The notes beneath the pieces are model-generated. The model did no database searches. It saw nothing but the letters and a program-made list of their open reading frames with translations, and had not been told where the DNA came from. Positions 35,918 to 50,221 of a stretch of DNA of 64,000 nucleotides are shown here, one piece after another. Position 1 is the first letter of the stretch; every line of letters begins with the position of its first letter. The position numbers were made by a program, and so were the translations under genes. Location: the NCBI GenBank assembly GCA_965153355.1, contig OZ231126.1, forward strand, positions 37,448,001 to 37,512,000. The letters are read 5' to 3'. Source of the DNA: Flaccisagitta enflata (taxonomy: Eukaryota > Chaetognatha > Sagittoidea > Aphragmophora).

Positions 35918-36732
35918 CACGGCGTCCAGGAACAAACCATAGGTCTAAAAAAATGCTCAAGACTCCTGACCTGGGAAAAAGTCTTTTTTGATGCATTAGC
36001 TATCAATTTATGGCAAAAATTAAAAAATCGGCTTGGAAATATAGAATTGATGGTCAAATAATAGCCCAAAAAGGCATTTTTAAGCATTTTTTGGATTAAA
36101 AATTGTATTTATGGCCTCTAAAAGTATGTAGAAATGTATTATTAGTTTGGCTACAGTGGTTGCACTAATGCTTTTACCTACTATAGTTTGTTCAGAGTGA
36201 TTTTCTAATAATCAAAACAAAAAAATGCCAAAAACTGTTGTAAAAATGACTATTTTTGTTATTTTTTTCTAATCTATAAACTTTAACTCTTATTAAAACT
36301 AATGGATTATATTCCAGCATGTGTATCTCAATAATGTTTCTACACTTTTTATAGTCTTCAAGAACTTTTTATAAGTAATTATGAAAATTGGCTGAAAAAA
36401 AATCAATTTTATAGTTTGAAATAGTTTTTTTAGTTTTTATCTATAAAATAACCCTCTGAACTTACCAAATAGGTAAAAGCATTATTACAGCAACTATTGC
36501 CACACTTTTCAGATATTTTTTAAACAGCTTGAAGCTACAATTCTAATTTCTGATATAAAAAATATATAAAAATGCTTCATTTTTGCTATCTTTAAGCTTT
36601 GAATTCTATATTTCCAAGCCGATTTTTTAATTTTTGCCATAAATTGATAGCTAATGCATCAAAAAAGACTTTTTCCCAGGTCAGGAGTCTTGAGCATTTT
36701 TTTAGACCTATGGTTTGTTCCTGGACGCCGTG
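35918..36732. mobile_element. 815-base foldback element with CTAT target duplication
   Basis: The left terminus CACGGCGTCCAGGAACAAAC is exactly inverted on the right (GTTTGTTCCTGGACGCCGTG). CTAT flanks both ends (35914-35917, 36733-36736). Symmetry persists with decay to the centre ('AATGCTTTTACCTA' against 'TAGGTAAAAGCATT'). CAC termini with 4-base duplications are known for Chapaev-type (CMC) transposons. There is no transposase here, so it is a non-autonomous element. Confidence 0.82.
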
Positions 36733-36836
36733 CTATTGAAGAAAAATCTTTTTCTCTTTTTGTACCTTTTTTTCTTTTTTAGAGTCCTTCGTTCATAGGT
36801 TTGCATTTCAGTGATATCCTTTTCACTGCTTCCTAC

Positions 36837-36955
<119 letters not shown>

Positions 36956-37569
36956 TTCCCTCTTTTATCAGTTTAACATCAATGTGATGTCAGTGTGATA
37001 TCTGTGTGATATCGCTTTTTTTCTTTCTATTCTGTCTTCTTTTTCCTTCACCAGCCATCATGGTTGACGCTCTCTATGAGATGCGTATAGACGAAATGAG
37101 CCGTTTGGCCACTCTAGCTGACCTGACCGTCTTTCTCTTTCTTTATTAACTTGTCTCTCTTTCTTTTCTATTTTCCTTTTCTCCCCTCTCCCTCCCTTTC
37201 CCAGGGCCTCCTCCTTTAGGCCCCCATTTTCAACTCCGAGTTTGGGTGCATAACCCAGTTCTCAAGGCGAAATTCTCGGCATTCCTTTTCTCTTTCCTCG
37301 GGGACAGGAGCAAGTCAAACTGCCCATCACATAATTCCCTAAAACTTCTTCTACTCACTTTGCCTCGACGCGACCGAGCAGTGGCCGCTGGGCCATATGT
37401 TGACCTAACAGGCATGCCCAATCTTTAAAAGGCGCATCTTTTTGTTTTCTGTCTTCTTCGCCAGAATAGCCCCCCCCCCTTTTCCTTTCCCCTACCACTT
37501 CGCCTTCCCCTCCAGCCCTCCTCTTTCGAAATATTTCTTTTTTCTCAACTGATTGGAATTTGGTCTTTG

Positions 37570-40500
37570 CCCTCACATGCATATCTTCAGCTAGCATGTA
37601 AAAAAAAAAAATCTTTGAGATTGGCAAAAAAAGTGATTTCTATGTAAAATTGCATCAGGAATCCATTTTTGATGTTTATAGGGCCCTACGAGGGGCCCCT
37701 AGAAACGCCTCAAGCTGTGTATACGTTGTGTAAAGTAATGACTTAATTTGGCTATTTTTGTTGAAAATTTTTTGTTTAATGAGACCCCAACCCCCAAATT
37801 TTTTTGGTGGTAATATGTGATGTAAGAGACTGAAAAAAAAAAATATCATCATATGGTAAAGTGATGGTTGGGGTACCTAAAAAGGCCCAAAAAGGGCCCG
37901 TAAAACATAAAAATATCATTTTTTTATTTATTGCGCGTCTAAAAATGCTTGGATTCCTATAAAATTTGAAATGGAACTTCTCATTTTATGCAACAAGCTT
38001 CCTGCAGGATTTTGTGGCCACTTTTGAACAGCTTCATGTTGAAATTATAATAAAAAAACAAATTTCGACAAAAAAGCCAATTTTGAGTTTTTTTGTGAAA
38101 ACACTATTTCAAGGTCCCTGAATCTAATTTTTTTTGAAAATGGTTAGTCATGCATCTTGGGAGATCCCAGAAAAAATTTCAGCAGATATTTCCAAAAAAT
38201 AGTCGAGTTATGCAGGTTCAAAATGACTGTCAAATGAAAAAAACCTGTTTAACTTCCAGGCATAGTACTTTGAAAAATCATACTAAAAGTACCTGGAAAA
38301 TAGTTATCTTCAAAAGAACATGTATGGGGAATCCATTACTGGTGGTTTGGGGCTCTATAAGGGCCTCTCGGAATCACTAAAAAACTAAAAATGACCTAAT
38401 TTAGCTTTTTTGTAAAAATTTCTTGTTCAAAGGGCCAATCCTTCCAAATTTTTTGGGCTATACTTCTTGATGCTGAGAACTGATGGAGAGAATCATGATG
38501 TTAGGTGACAGTTGGGGGTACTAAAGGCTAAGGGCCCGTAAAACATAAAGATATCATTTTCTATTCACTGTGCGTCCTCAAAAATTTGAAATGGAAATTC
38601 TCATTTCATGTAAATAGCTTCACTAAAATTTTTGTCTATATGGGAATAACTTCATAGTAAAATTATGCTCAAACAAAATTCGCCCCAAAAAGGGCCCCTA
38701 AAACCATTACTCTTGGGTCTGTTATAATGGGTTACAACTATTCAGACACAAAGGAATCTCATAACAGGGGGAGGGATAAAAATGGAAAGAGGGCAGTGAG
38801 TGACAAGAGGGAGAGAGGAGAGAGAGAGAGAGAGAGAGAGAGGGGAAGAGAAGAAGAAGAAGAGAAAAGAGAGAAAGGAAGAAAGAAAGAGAGAGAGAGA
38901 AGAGGAGGTAGTGGGGAGTAGGGGAGACTGGTGACATTAAAAGAAAATGAAATTGGTCTGAAGGTGGGGGAGACTTTAATTTTGTGGTTTTTCTATTTTT
39001 CATGAAATACTCAATTAGGGAACCAAAATTAACAGTGAGCTTTGCACTAAATGCAAAGTTCTATTTCAATTTTTTGAGAAATCCAAAGCATTTTTAAAAA
39101 ACACAATGAATAAGAAATTACATATCATTGTTTTATCACCCACGTTTTGGGAAACCTGCTCAGGTACCCCAAACATCACCTACCATCATCATTCTTTTTT
39201 TCAGTCTCTTTCATCAAGAAGTATTCTTACCTCGATTTAGAAGGGTTGGGTCTCTGTTGATAGGACTCTTTTTCTGAATATAGCAGAAACAGGCTGTTTA
39301 GTAGGAAGATCTTTTAGTGCGTTTCACAAAGGGTTTATATGGGACCAGCCAAGCCATCACAAAATAGATTCTATTCTGTTTTTAATCTGTGTTTCTTTTT
39401 TGATTACTCTTAGTAGAGATTACTTTCATGCAAACCAGCCTCTCTTCCTTTTTCATCCAACAGGTCATTTAAACAATTTTTTACTTAGCATTTTTAAAAA
39501 TATCTGCCTAAATTTGCACTCTGGGACATTTTAAAGATGCATGAAACCATTTAGAAAAAAACAAGGCCAACACCTATAAGTCGCGTGCGAGACATAGATA
39601 ACCTGTTATGACTCAAATTGATTTAAAATGACTTAAGATGACTGAAAATAACTTAATATAGTGATAATGACTTATACGACTATATTGACTACAAGTGACA
39701 TAAGCGACTTAATATAATATAAATAAGCTCAAGACGAGCTTACAATGACTTACAGCTGTACTAGAATGACTTAGAATGACTAAAATGGCCTAAAATGACT
39801 GGGAATAACTAAAAGTAATAAAAAGAATGATGTTTGACCAACGGACTGATGGACGGACAGAGGGACGGACCAAGCGGGTTGTAGAGTCGCGTGCACGCGG
39901 CACAAGAAATTGGATTCCATGACCTTAGAAATAATGTCTACATGTGAGAAAACTAAAAAATATTGACATTTTTGATAAATTTTATTTTTTAATTATAATT
40001 TTAACGAATCTGTTCTAAAGCTTTTTACATAATATGAGAATCTCCATTTCAAAATTTTTTTTTGGAATCCAAGCATTTTTGGACGCGCAGTGAATAAAAA
40101 AATGATATCTTTATGTTTTACGGGCCCCTTTCGGGCCTTTTTAGGTACCCCAACCATCATCTACCATCATGATTCTCTTTCCATCAGTCTCTTACATCAA
40201 GAAGTATAGCCCAAACAAATTTGGAAGGACTGGGTCTCTTTAAACAAGACAATTTCTTAAAAAATAGCCAAAATAAATGCATTTAGCTTTTTTGGGGTGT
40301 GTTTTCAAAAGGCCCCACTTTGGCAAAACCCAAACCACTAATGATAAAGATTTCACATACATTTCCTTTTAATTTGTCTATTTTCCAGGTACTTTTAGTA
40401 TCTTTTTTCAGTTCTACATTCTTAAAGTTTCAAAATTGTGTTTTTTTCATTTAACAGGTCATTTTAGTGTAATAACTCAAGCCATTTTTTGGAAATATCT

Positions 40501-41112
40501 GCTGAAATTTTTTCTGGGATCTCTCAAGATGCATGACTAACCATTTTCAAAAAAAAATTGGATTCAGGGACCTTGAAATAGTGTTTTCACTTGTAAGAAT
40601 ATAAAAACTGGTTTTTTGGCGAATTTATTTTTTGGAGCCTCATTTTCAACATGAAACTGTTCACAAGTGGCCACAAAACTTTGCAGGAAGATTGTTGCAT
40701 AAAATGAAGTTCGATTTCAAATTTTGTAGGAATCAAGAAAGCAGTTTTAAAATGACATAATGAATAAGTAATGTTTCTTCTGTTTGCAGACCTTTTGGGC
40801 TTTAGTGCCCCAACCATCACTTACCATCATGATCATTTTTTTTTCAGTCTCTTACATCAAGAAGTATTACCACCAAAAAAATTTAGGGGTTAAGGTCTCA
40901 TAAAGCAAAAAAATTTCATCAATAACAGCCTAAATAGACTATTTTTGGCTGTTTTTATAATTGCATTTCTGGGGCCCCCTCGTAGGGCCCTAAAAACATC
41001 AAAATGGAATCCTGATGCAATTTTACATAGAAATCACTTTTTTTTGCCACCCTCAGCCATTTTTTTTTCTTACAAGAAATAACGCAGATAGCTGAAGATA
41101 TGCATGTGAGGG
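37570..41112. mobile_element. ~3.5-kb foldback with repeats inside the arms
   Basis: CCCTCACATGCATATCTTCA at 37570 is mirrored at 41093-41112. GCATCAGGAATCC (~37653) mirrors the copy at ~41010. 'CATGCATCTTGGGAGATCCC' (~38150) mirrors ~40530. Within each arm a ~660-base segment ('GATGGTTGGGG', GGGCCCGTAAAACATAAA) occurs twice. A GA-rich block (38750-38930) and a short element (39560-39900) interrupt the middle. No coding frame was found. Confidence 0.78.
39560..39900 (+). mobile_element. AGTCGCGTGC-family element, variant with GACTTA repeats
   Basis: It starts ACAAGGCCAACACCTATAAG then TCGCGTGCG, has a middle of GACTTAAAATGACTTA-like repeats, then GGACGGACAGAGGGACGG and the end TGTAGAGTCGCGTGCACGCG. 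The same variant occurs at 52184-52454. Confidence 0.72.
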
Positions 41113-42701
<1,589 letters not shown>

Positions 42702-42712
42702 ACTTGAATTCT

Positions 42713-42849
42713 TCAGGTATCTTGCATAATCTGTCTGCCAATTTTTGCAATTTCGTCTTTCTCTAAGGGTGTGTTTTTAGTGAAGATGAATAACGCGTTT
42801 CTCTCAGTGAAACGCGATAACAGCATGAAAACATATTCATCAATTTCAA
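42713..42849 (-). CDS. M1-aminopeptidase-like gene, candidate last exon lacking catalytic motifs
   Basis: After CCCTGTGGGACAG on the minus strand, two bases complete the codon split in exon 5 (phase 1). Forty-four residues follow to TGA: EIDEYVFMLLSRFTERNALF, IFTKNTPLEKDEIAKI, GRQIMQDT. Laid on the M1 family, this covers GAMEN to HEXXH. GAMEN falls on VEIDE, the stretch before HEXXH (K-x-x-V-A-T-V-I) falls on KDEIAKI, but HEXXH itself falls on QIMQD. No usable donor precedes the stop. The assignment rests on phase and weak similarity. Alternatively the exon belongs elsewhere, and the true catalytic exons were missed. Confidence 0.35.
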
Positions 42850-43462
42850 CTGTCCCACAGGGAAGTGAGCAAAGTGAGTGAGCAAGCCTGTGAACAGAGC
42901 GAGCGTAGCAAAGCAGAATGCTGCGGAGTGAGTGAGCGGAGTGAGCGGTGCGAGCGAACAAACATAGCGAGCGACCGACTGGCCCGTCTAAAATGCGATT
43001 GTTTCTGACTAGAAACGCCCCCTTTGACAGATAGACACACACACTCAAACATGTGAATATTGTAAACAAGTGCAACTCCAAGTCTAGCGCGGAAACTTGC
43101 TTGTTAACAAATCCTAAGAGAAAAGTTATCTTTCTTCGAAAACCTTATAGCTCGGTTTTTTTTTTTTTTTTTTGAAGCAAAAAACTAAGGCTAAATATTG
43201 AAGGGCAGTTAACGGCTGTTTTGTTAATGTTTCATTTAATAATCAGTATTAATTAATTAATCAGGAAAAAAGTCAAAGTCAGTCTTCGACTTTTTGACAT
43301 ATTCTAGAGAAACATGGTTTTCATTTTCTTATGCAAAAGTTTAGGAACTCAATTGAGCAAATGTGCCCTCAATTAAAATTGAAAGGGTAAGTAAATTCAA
43401 TGATTTTCTTTCATTTGGCGCCAAACAGAATGCTCTACGACAAATCATTTTTGCGTCATGAT

Positions 43463-43648
43463 TTTTAGTCGCGTGCACGCGACTCTACAACACCCCCTTT
43501 GTCCGTCTGTCTGTCTGTGTCTGTCGGTCGGTTGGTAACACTTTGTATTTTTGGCTTTGACGGGCCTTTTTGGGGTTACTGCTCCTGCCCAACTACTTGG
43601 TTGATCTATTTCATCACCGCCCCTGCCCACCTGCACGCAACATAGGTG
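43463..43648 (-). mobile_element. AGTCGCGTGC-family element, distal end truncated
   Basis: It begins AGTCGCGTGCACGCGACT (perfect palindrome), then CCGTCTGTCTGTC, and has the core GGTTACTGCTCCTGCCC. It stops after GCACGCAACATAGG, without the usual GTATCCGGCCTTGTT. Confidence 0.75.
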
Positions 43649-45430
43649 TTTAAAGATTTATTTACGGAAAATTTGATTTTTCATGATTTATGGGAGGATC
43701 AATAAAAGTGTATTTATGTTTGTTTGAGCATGAAAAAACAAGAAATCATGTTTATGAGCATAGCTGCTCAACTGTAAGGGCGTTTTTGAGCATTCTAGCT
43801 CATTTTAGCTGATTGAACTCATTTTTTTGAACATTGTGGAACATTTTTGAACATTGTGGAACATTGTGGAACATTTTAGAAATTGCGTTGTGAAAAGTCA
43901 AATCAGGCATGATCCGCATGATATGCAATGTTCTGTAATAATGAACAAGTTTTTTACTTAAGATATATAGATTATAGAATATCATCAATGTATTTATACA
44001 CTTTTTTTCTTTTTTTACACGTCGAAACACTAAGCGCCGAACCAGCACAGTATTATACAGGGCACAGTATGTCAAAATTCAAGAAAAAAAAAACGCCAAA
44101 CCTAATCTTTAGTCTATATGCTTCCATTCAACCAGCCACAAGATCCTATCTTGACCGGAAGTAGGTGCCCACTATGTAACCGCCTGGACTCTGGCTCTGG
44201 AAGCAAAAACGGCCAATTTAGTAATAATTTAGTAATGAAAAAAATAATGAAATAATGATTAGAGCTGAAGTGTATTGGTTAGTGTGGAAGGGACCCATCA
44301 CAATTTTTGATCATTATGGGCTTTTGGGGGCTCAGGGGGGGGTAAAAATTGAGTTACAGGACTGATTTTGCTTGAAATAGAGGTGGTCAGTACTTTTATT
44401 TTTTTTTAAAGCTATGTACACCAAAATATTAAGACCAGATTATGGTTGAAATATGTAGAGGAGACTATGAGGTTTCATAATCAGGTTTCCATATATTGGT
44501 ACAACTCATAGTTTTTGCAAAATACTAAAAAATGTATTTTTTAAAAATCAATGAGCAACTTACTATAAAAATCCTATGGAGGGGGGACGAGCAAAAAAAT
44601 CAGTTTTATTTTTTTTAAGCTATGTACACCAAAACATTAAGAACATTTTTTTTGGCAATTCTTACTCTTTAGTGATGGTCTATCAGGGACAGGTTCCCAT
44701 ATAATGTTCCAGCATCCACAATTGCAAGTAATATATCTTGCTATTTTACTTCATAAAGGATTCAGATCAGCTCAATTATAATTTCTCATCTTTAATACCT
44801 TCTTTTGATATATTGCTATTGAAAAAACCTCATTCTTATGAATAGTGGATAAAGGAATGTACGTGTATGACTAGGTAGTGGTGGAGAGGTGAATTATTTG
44901 TGGGAAGGAGAGGAGGAGGAGGAGGAGGAAGAAGAGACAGCAGTGGCATTAGATTGAAAAAATTCACAAATTTATAAATAAGACCAAGTTTATTTTCATA
45001 TTCTTGTTGAGTGGGTAAGATGAATTTTCATTATGTGTCAAGGTGGTAGTAGTGGTAGGAGGAGGAGGAGGAGGAGGAGGAGGAACAGCAGAAGAAAAAA
45101 GAAGAGGTTAATAGGTAATGTGCACAAGTTGTGCAAGGTGGACTAAGCTCATTAACATTTTGCTAATAGCGAGTGAAAGAATGTGTAGAAGGGTGGTTCT
45201 GAAGGTGGGAGCTGAGGAGGAGGAGGAGGAGGAGGAGGTGTAGTAGAGGGCAGTAGCCAAGTGAAAAATTGCTCAAAATGATGATCATTGACAAATTCTT
45301 GTTCATAGCGGGAAAATGTGCTACGTAAGACAAGATGGTGGTGAAGGTGGTGGTGGAGCTGTGGAGGAGGAGGAAAAGGTGGTGGTTAAGAGAACGAGGC
45401 CAAAACCTAAAAATTACATGTGAGGCTTAA
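43649..45430. other. Intronic DNA without visible exon
   Basis: AT-rich sequence with TTTGAACATTGTGGAACATT repeats (43830-43880), a duplicated AAGCTATGTACACCAAAA (44409 and 44615), and three (GGA)n tracts (~44920, ~45060, ~45215). Confidence 0.5.
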
Positions 45431-45499
45431 ACAAGGTTGGATACACGGCAATCCAGTCGCGGACAGTTGGGCAGGAGCAGTAATGCAAAAACCGCAAAT

Positions 45500-46250
45500 C
45501 TCCATGATATTGCTTGCCAAGGCTAGCTTGGCCCAAGCAAGGTTGTGTATAGGCATGAAGATATCATTTGACTAAAAAAGATGTGCAAAAAAGCTTATTT
45601 TCCTCAAAATTGCCATATTTCGGCCATTTTTTGGGCCCTTAGGGCCTGTGAAACTCTATGATATTGCTTGCCAGGGCTAGCTTGACCCCACCAAGGTTGT
45701 ACATAGGCATGAAGATATCATTTGACCATCAAAAATTAGCAAAAAAGCTTATTTTGCTCAAAATTGCTTTTTTTTGGCCATTATTGGGACCTTAGAGTCC
45801 TCTGGGGCCCATACAGCTCATTGATATTGCTTACCAGGGCTAACATGACCCTATTAAATTTATATAAAGAAGTAAAGATGTCATTTGACTAAAAATAATG
45901 AGAAAATAAGCTTTTTTTCCTCAAAATAACTATTTTTGGACTATTTTTAGGCCCTATGGAACCTCTGGGACATAAGCTCCATGAGATTTTGTTTGCCAGA
46001 GTAAGCTTGATGGCAAAAGGTAGTACATGAGCATGAGCTCATTTTTAATGTGAGAACTGAGCAAAATGTTTTCTGCAGTCAGCGTTTTGGGCCTTTTGGG
46101 AGGCCCTTAAGGTCCTCTGGGGCCAGTAAAACTGTGATAATGCTTACCTGGGGCTAGTAGCTCAACAGGTGGTTCAACGACTTAAGTGTGTGTTTTCATC
46201 ACAAAATGGGCAAAAAAGCATTTTCACCAAATCAACATTTAGGGGCCCCA
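45500..46250. repeat. ~155-165-base tandem repeat, five copies
   Basis: Units start at about 45500, 45655, 45818, 45980 and 46131 with ATGATATTGCTTGCCA, then TAGCTTG, AAGATATCATTTGAC, GGGCCCTTAGGGCC. Divergence rises towards the right. A 5' end of the AGTCGCGTGC family (ACAAGGTTGGATACACGG, 45432-45490) sits just before. Confidence 0.85.
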
Positions 46251-46689
46251 TAGGGACCCTGCAGAGACCACAATATAAAGCTGGATATTTTCCTTGTTTT
46301 AGCTTCTAATACACTAATGGGTTTATTATTACAAAAAAAAATCCATCATTATTAAACAAATAAATCTCTAGTAATATTTAAAACTAAAAACAATTTTAGA
46401 ACATTGATATCTAAAACACAAAAATTAATGAAAATTATTGAGTTGAAATGTAGTGTCTCTGTATAAAAAGAAAGTGTAGTAGTTAAAAAGATTACGATTC
46501 TTTCTGGATCAAATACCATGCAATCTTTCACACGTGTTCATATTTTGATAACCTTCAAATAACAGTTGTCTTCTAATAAGTTTCCAGAGCACAGGTTTCA
46601 TTAGTCTGTTGGTAACATACACCCCGGTTAGAAGTTGTCAATGACACATGCACTAAACCATAAGGCATGAACTCTTTTTTCCCCAGCCA

Positions 46690-47140
46690 CTGAAGAGGCA
46701 GTTGCGTCCTGAGGAAGAGGCCGTTTCCAGGCCTGAGAGGGCAGATTTCAGGCCTAAGAGGGCCTTGGGAGACTAACGAACGGATGGCCAAACGGACGGA
46801 CGGACGAGCGAAAGTCCCCTTGCGTTCTACAGGAGTTGGTCCCCTTTGGGGCCGCTGCCCAAAAACCATTACTGATTTTTCTACATCGTTTTTAGGACCC
46901 CTGCGCAAAAAATTGTGGTGGGTTTTCACTCCGGGTTTTTGTCCGTTTGAGCGTCAAATCTGTCTCTTCAGGCCATAAACCTGCCCTCTTAGACCTTGAA
47001 TAAGGCCACTTAGGCTTCAAACCAGGCCCAAAGGGGACGAAGTCCTGAAGAACACAGGGGGAATCTGTCCATCCATCCGTCTGTACGTCCGTTCGTTTGT
47101 CCCCCCATCCCTAGGGCTTTGTCTCCTTTGGGGCCCAAAA
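46690..47140. mobile_element. GGGCAG-TIR family, two partial copies
   Basis: One right end lies at 46803-46860 (AAAGTCCCCTTGCGTTCTAC ... CCGCTGCCC). A second short copy at about 47028-47135 has CAAAGGGGACGAAGTCCTG and GAACACAGGGGG on the left and CTTTGTCTCCTTTGGGGCC on the right. Confidence 0.6.
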
Positions 47141-47309
47141 CCTAAGCAAAATGGCCTAAAACTGGCTAGAAAACCTGAATTCTGGTCTGAGTTCCATCAT
47201 GTTGGGCCCTTAGACCTGGGTTCTGGCGTCTGATACCCAGATTCTGGCTTCTAAAACCCACATCCTATCCTCAGAGACCCAGATCTTGATCACTTCATAT
47301 AAATCTTAC

Positions 47310-47455
47310 CGACTTGGTAATTGAAAGCGACGGAGAAATCAAGTTTTTTCAACGGGTATTTTGATTTAAATGTGTTTTCCAAAAAGTGGAGATTCTCGAC
47401 AATAACCTCGAGAGTGAAATTCGAGTCCCACAACCATTCTTGGGGCGCCCATAAC
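47310..47455 (-). CDS. M1-aminopeptidase-like protein, exon 5
   Basis: After TTTTCTCCTACAG one base completes Arg, then LWAPQEWLWDSNFTLEVIVE, NLHFLENTFKSKYPLKKLDF, SVAFNYQV follows to CAAGTCG/GTAAGA (phase 1). The pattern of a helix, then F-x-E-x-x-F, YPLxKLD and a short strand is the classic run-up to the GAMEN motif in M1 aminopeptidases. Its match in phase with exon 4 (2+1) supports the join. Confidence 0.85.
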
Positions 47456-48631
47456 CTGTAGGAGAAAATACAGATAACCGGCTATGCGGGCCAAGACAGT
47501 GTACCTGACCTTTCAGATATTTGACCTATCCGAAACTGTTTTAGACGTTTTCATGCATAATGTGATCCTATCAACAGTACGATGAACAAAATAGAAATAA
47601 AGTCAGCCATGCATGAATGTGATTCTCACAGAGGTGCATTGACGCACCTAAGAACGGGTCGTCATTTGTACAGGATCACCTCTTTCCCAAAATAAAACTT
47701 TTGGCAGTACCAAATCATAAAAAATGATTGGTAAAACACAATTTAACACTATTTAAACCTTAAAAATACCATTTTATTGCTATATAGGGAAGAAAATCAT
47801 TGATTTTGTAATGCGACGCGATGCGAACAAAACCAAAGGCAGGGGGGGGGGCCCAAACTAATCAAACATCATAGAACTATATACATCCCTGAGTTTAACA
47901 CAACTGCGGTACCCAGAAATGAAGACTCACTGCTACAGTACGATCGGAGCAAAGACGACCTAGACAGGAGGATATATTTCAAGTATTTTATCTTTATTTG
48001 ATTCATGAAATATTCAAGCTTTATGGTAATTGAGGCAGCTCTACTTAGTTAACAATTCTCTCAAACTTCAACTTGTAAAATGACTTGAGTTTATCAAGAC
48101 TTCAATTTGGAATGTTCTAATCTTTATCATTGGATCAGGCAAAAATTTTTGGAAAAAAAATCAATTCAATTGGACCATTTTTATTGATTTTATACAGTAC
48201 ATTCCGAGCAAACCCGTCCAAAGTTGGAAGATAATTTTTGTTACTTTAATTTCATTTCTTTAGCTTTATATTTGATATCTAAGTTAGTTTAACTCCTTGA
48301 AACTATTTGAGTGTCAAAATGAATAAATCATGAAATGAAAGTCCAAGAAAACATCATTTTAGAGTGTTCTAACCTGGACCATTAGATTCAGTGGAAAATT
48401 TTATATGGTTTAAAAAAAAATCGACTCAATCAGATGATTTTTATAAGATTTAGGTCTATTTTAAGGTTTTTAACATAAGTCTAAGTTTTCTTAGACAATT
48501 TTCTTAAATAGCTGCATAACCTGTGAAAATTTTTGAATCAAAATAGTTTTTTTCTCATAAATATATAGAACTTTTAATGGTTTGGGTTAGAACACCCTCA
48601 AATGATATCTTCATGGACTTTGATTTTATAA

Positions 48632-49250
48632 TTACCGGGTCATCAGCCTGAGATGCCGGATAATGTTAAGCTTTTACTCTGAGATGCCATATATCAGGAA
48701 TTTCTCACTGATTGTCTCTTAAAGAGTATAGATTGACATTTTATTATATCAGAATTTCATCAAAATCGGTCAAGTAGTTCAGATTTTACATGAGTTTAAG
48801 TAAAAAACTTCTTTTTTGCCACTTCTATTTTTGGAGGAGAAAATGGAGGAACCGTGTTTTTCCCAATTCTCTCATTTTGCAATGTTTTGAGCCAGAGACA
48901 CAAGATTAGTCCTAAATAAAAGATGATATGACAAATTTATGAAACTACATTAAATTTCTTTTCAAACTAGACCATTGACATGTTTCCAGCTCAAATTGTT
49001 CAAAAAAAGAAGGAAATGTGGAAATGCTCTTTTTCATTATTTTTATGGAAAATTCTGCCATTAAGAGAAAGTTAGTTTTTACTTCAAAGACTTGTAAAAT
49101 CTAAACGGCTTGACCGATTTTGATGAAATTTTGATACAAAAAATGTCAATCTATGCTTTTTAAGAGAAAATCAAAATGAAATCCAAAATGTGTGGCATCC
49201 CTGAGTAAAAGCTTAACAGAATCCGGCATCTCAGGCTGATGACCCGGTAA
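48632..49250. mobile_element. 619-base TIR element
   Basis: Both ends read TTACCGGGTCATCAGCCTGA then GATGCCGGAT, nearly identical for 48 bases (two differences). Inner arms stay similar ('GATTGACATTTTATTA' against 'TTTTTTGTATC' mirrored text). No clear target duplication and no coding frame. Confidence 0.78.
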
Positions 49251-49399
49251 CTTCTTTAGACACCCAAATATGTTCAAAAAATTAAGTATCCTTGAAGTAA
49301 CTTAGATACTAAATAGAACAGGTCGCCCAAGGGCAATATGTGGTCAGTGATACCCGTTGCCCTGCTTTGAGTGATTGTGAATTGGAGTGAGGGGAAGCA

Positions 49400-49937
49400 G
49401 GGCAGCGGCCCCGAAGGGGACGAAGTCCTGTAGAACACAGGGGGACTTTCGTTCGTCCTGCCTGAAGAAGTGGATAAGATGCTATAGAGGGCTTACTGAA
49501 GGTCTCCAAGAGCCTAAACTGAGGCCTAAGAAGGCTAATATAATGCCTCAGAATGCCAATGGGAAGCTTTAGAGGGCTGACTTGAGGCTTGAGAGAGCTG
49601 GATTAAGGCTTGAATGGTCAGAGGACTGATTTGAAGCCTGAGAGCAATAAATTGAGGCTTAGATAGCTGATTTGAGGCCTGAGAGGCCTAATTTGAGGCC
49701 TGAGAGGCCAGGTTTGAGGCCTGAGAAGCCTTATTTGATGCCTAAGAGGCCAGGTTTGAGGCCTAACAGGCTGGATTTGAGGCCCGAGAGGCCAGATTCG
49801 AGGTCTCAGAGGCCAGATTTGGGGCTTGAGGGGCCTAATGGGGGGGGGACGCACGAACGAACGAACGAACGCACGAACGGACGAACGAAAGTCCCCCTGT
49901 GTTCTACAGGACTTCGTCCCCTTCGGGGCCGCTGCCC
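49400..49937. mobile_element. GGGCAGC-TIR element with GAGGCCT repeats inside
   Basis: The left end GGGCAGCGGCCCCGAAGGGG then ACGAAGTCCTGTAGAACACA is mirrored on the right over about 60 bases (TGTGTTCTACAGGACTTCGT, CCCCTTCGGGGCCGCTGCCC). Between them GAGGCCTGAGAGGCC-like units of ~18-20 bases repeat from 49570 to 49830, followed by an (ACGA)n run. This is the best copy of the family in the window. Confidence 0.85.
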
Positions 49938-49994
49938 AAAAACTAAGGTGATAAAAATGAAATAATAGAAATCTATCCTCCAGTTTTAGATGGG

Positions 49995-50182
49995 CAGACC
50001 TGTACATCTTGTAGTAGCGAGTAGCGCCGCTACTCGGAAGGGCTGGGTGCCTCTCGGAAGATTTAGAAGGAAGGAAGGAAGGAAGGAAAAAAGGAAGGAA
50101 GGAAGGGAGGTAAGAAGAAAAGGCGAAGGGAAAAAAAAGGTGAAAAAAAAAACAATAATAAGACCGGAAAAATAGAATAAAA

Positions 50183-50221
<39 letters not shown>

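Noticed and set aside
43463-43500. tRNA or structured RNA at AGTCGCGTGCACGCGACT
   Set aside because: Only one short hairpin; no cloverleaf, A box or B box, and it recurs as the end of a mobile family.
46573-46929. Minus-strand 118-residue frame as an M1-like exon
   Set aside because: It runs through the inverted end of a GGGCAG-family element and carries no M1 motif.
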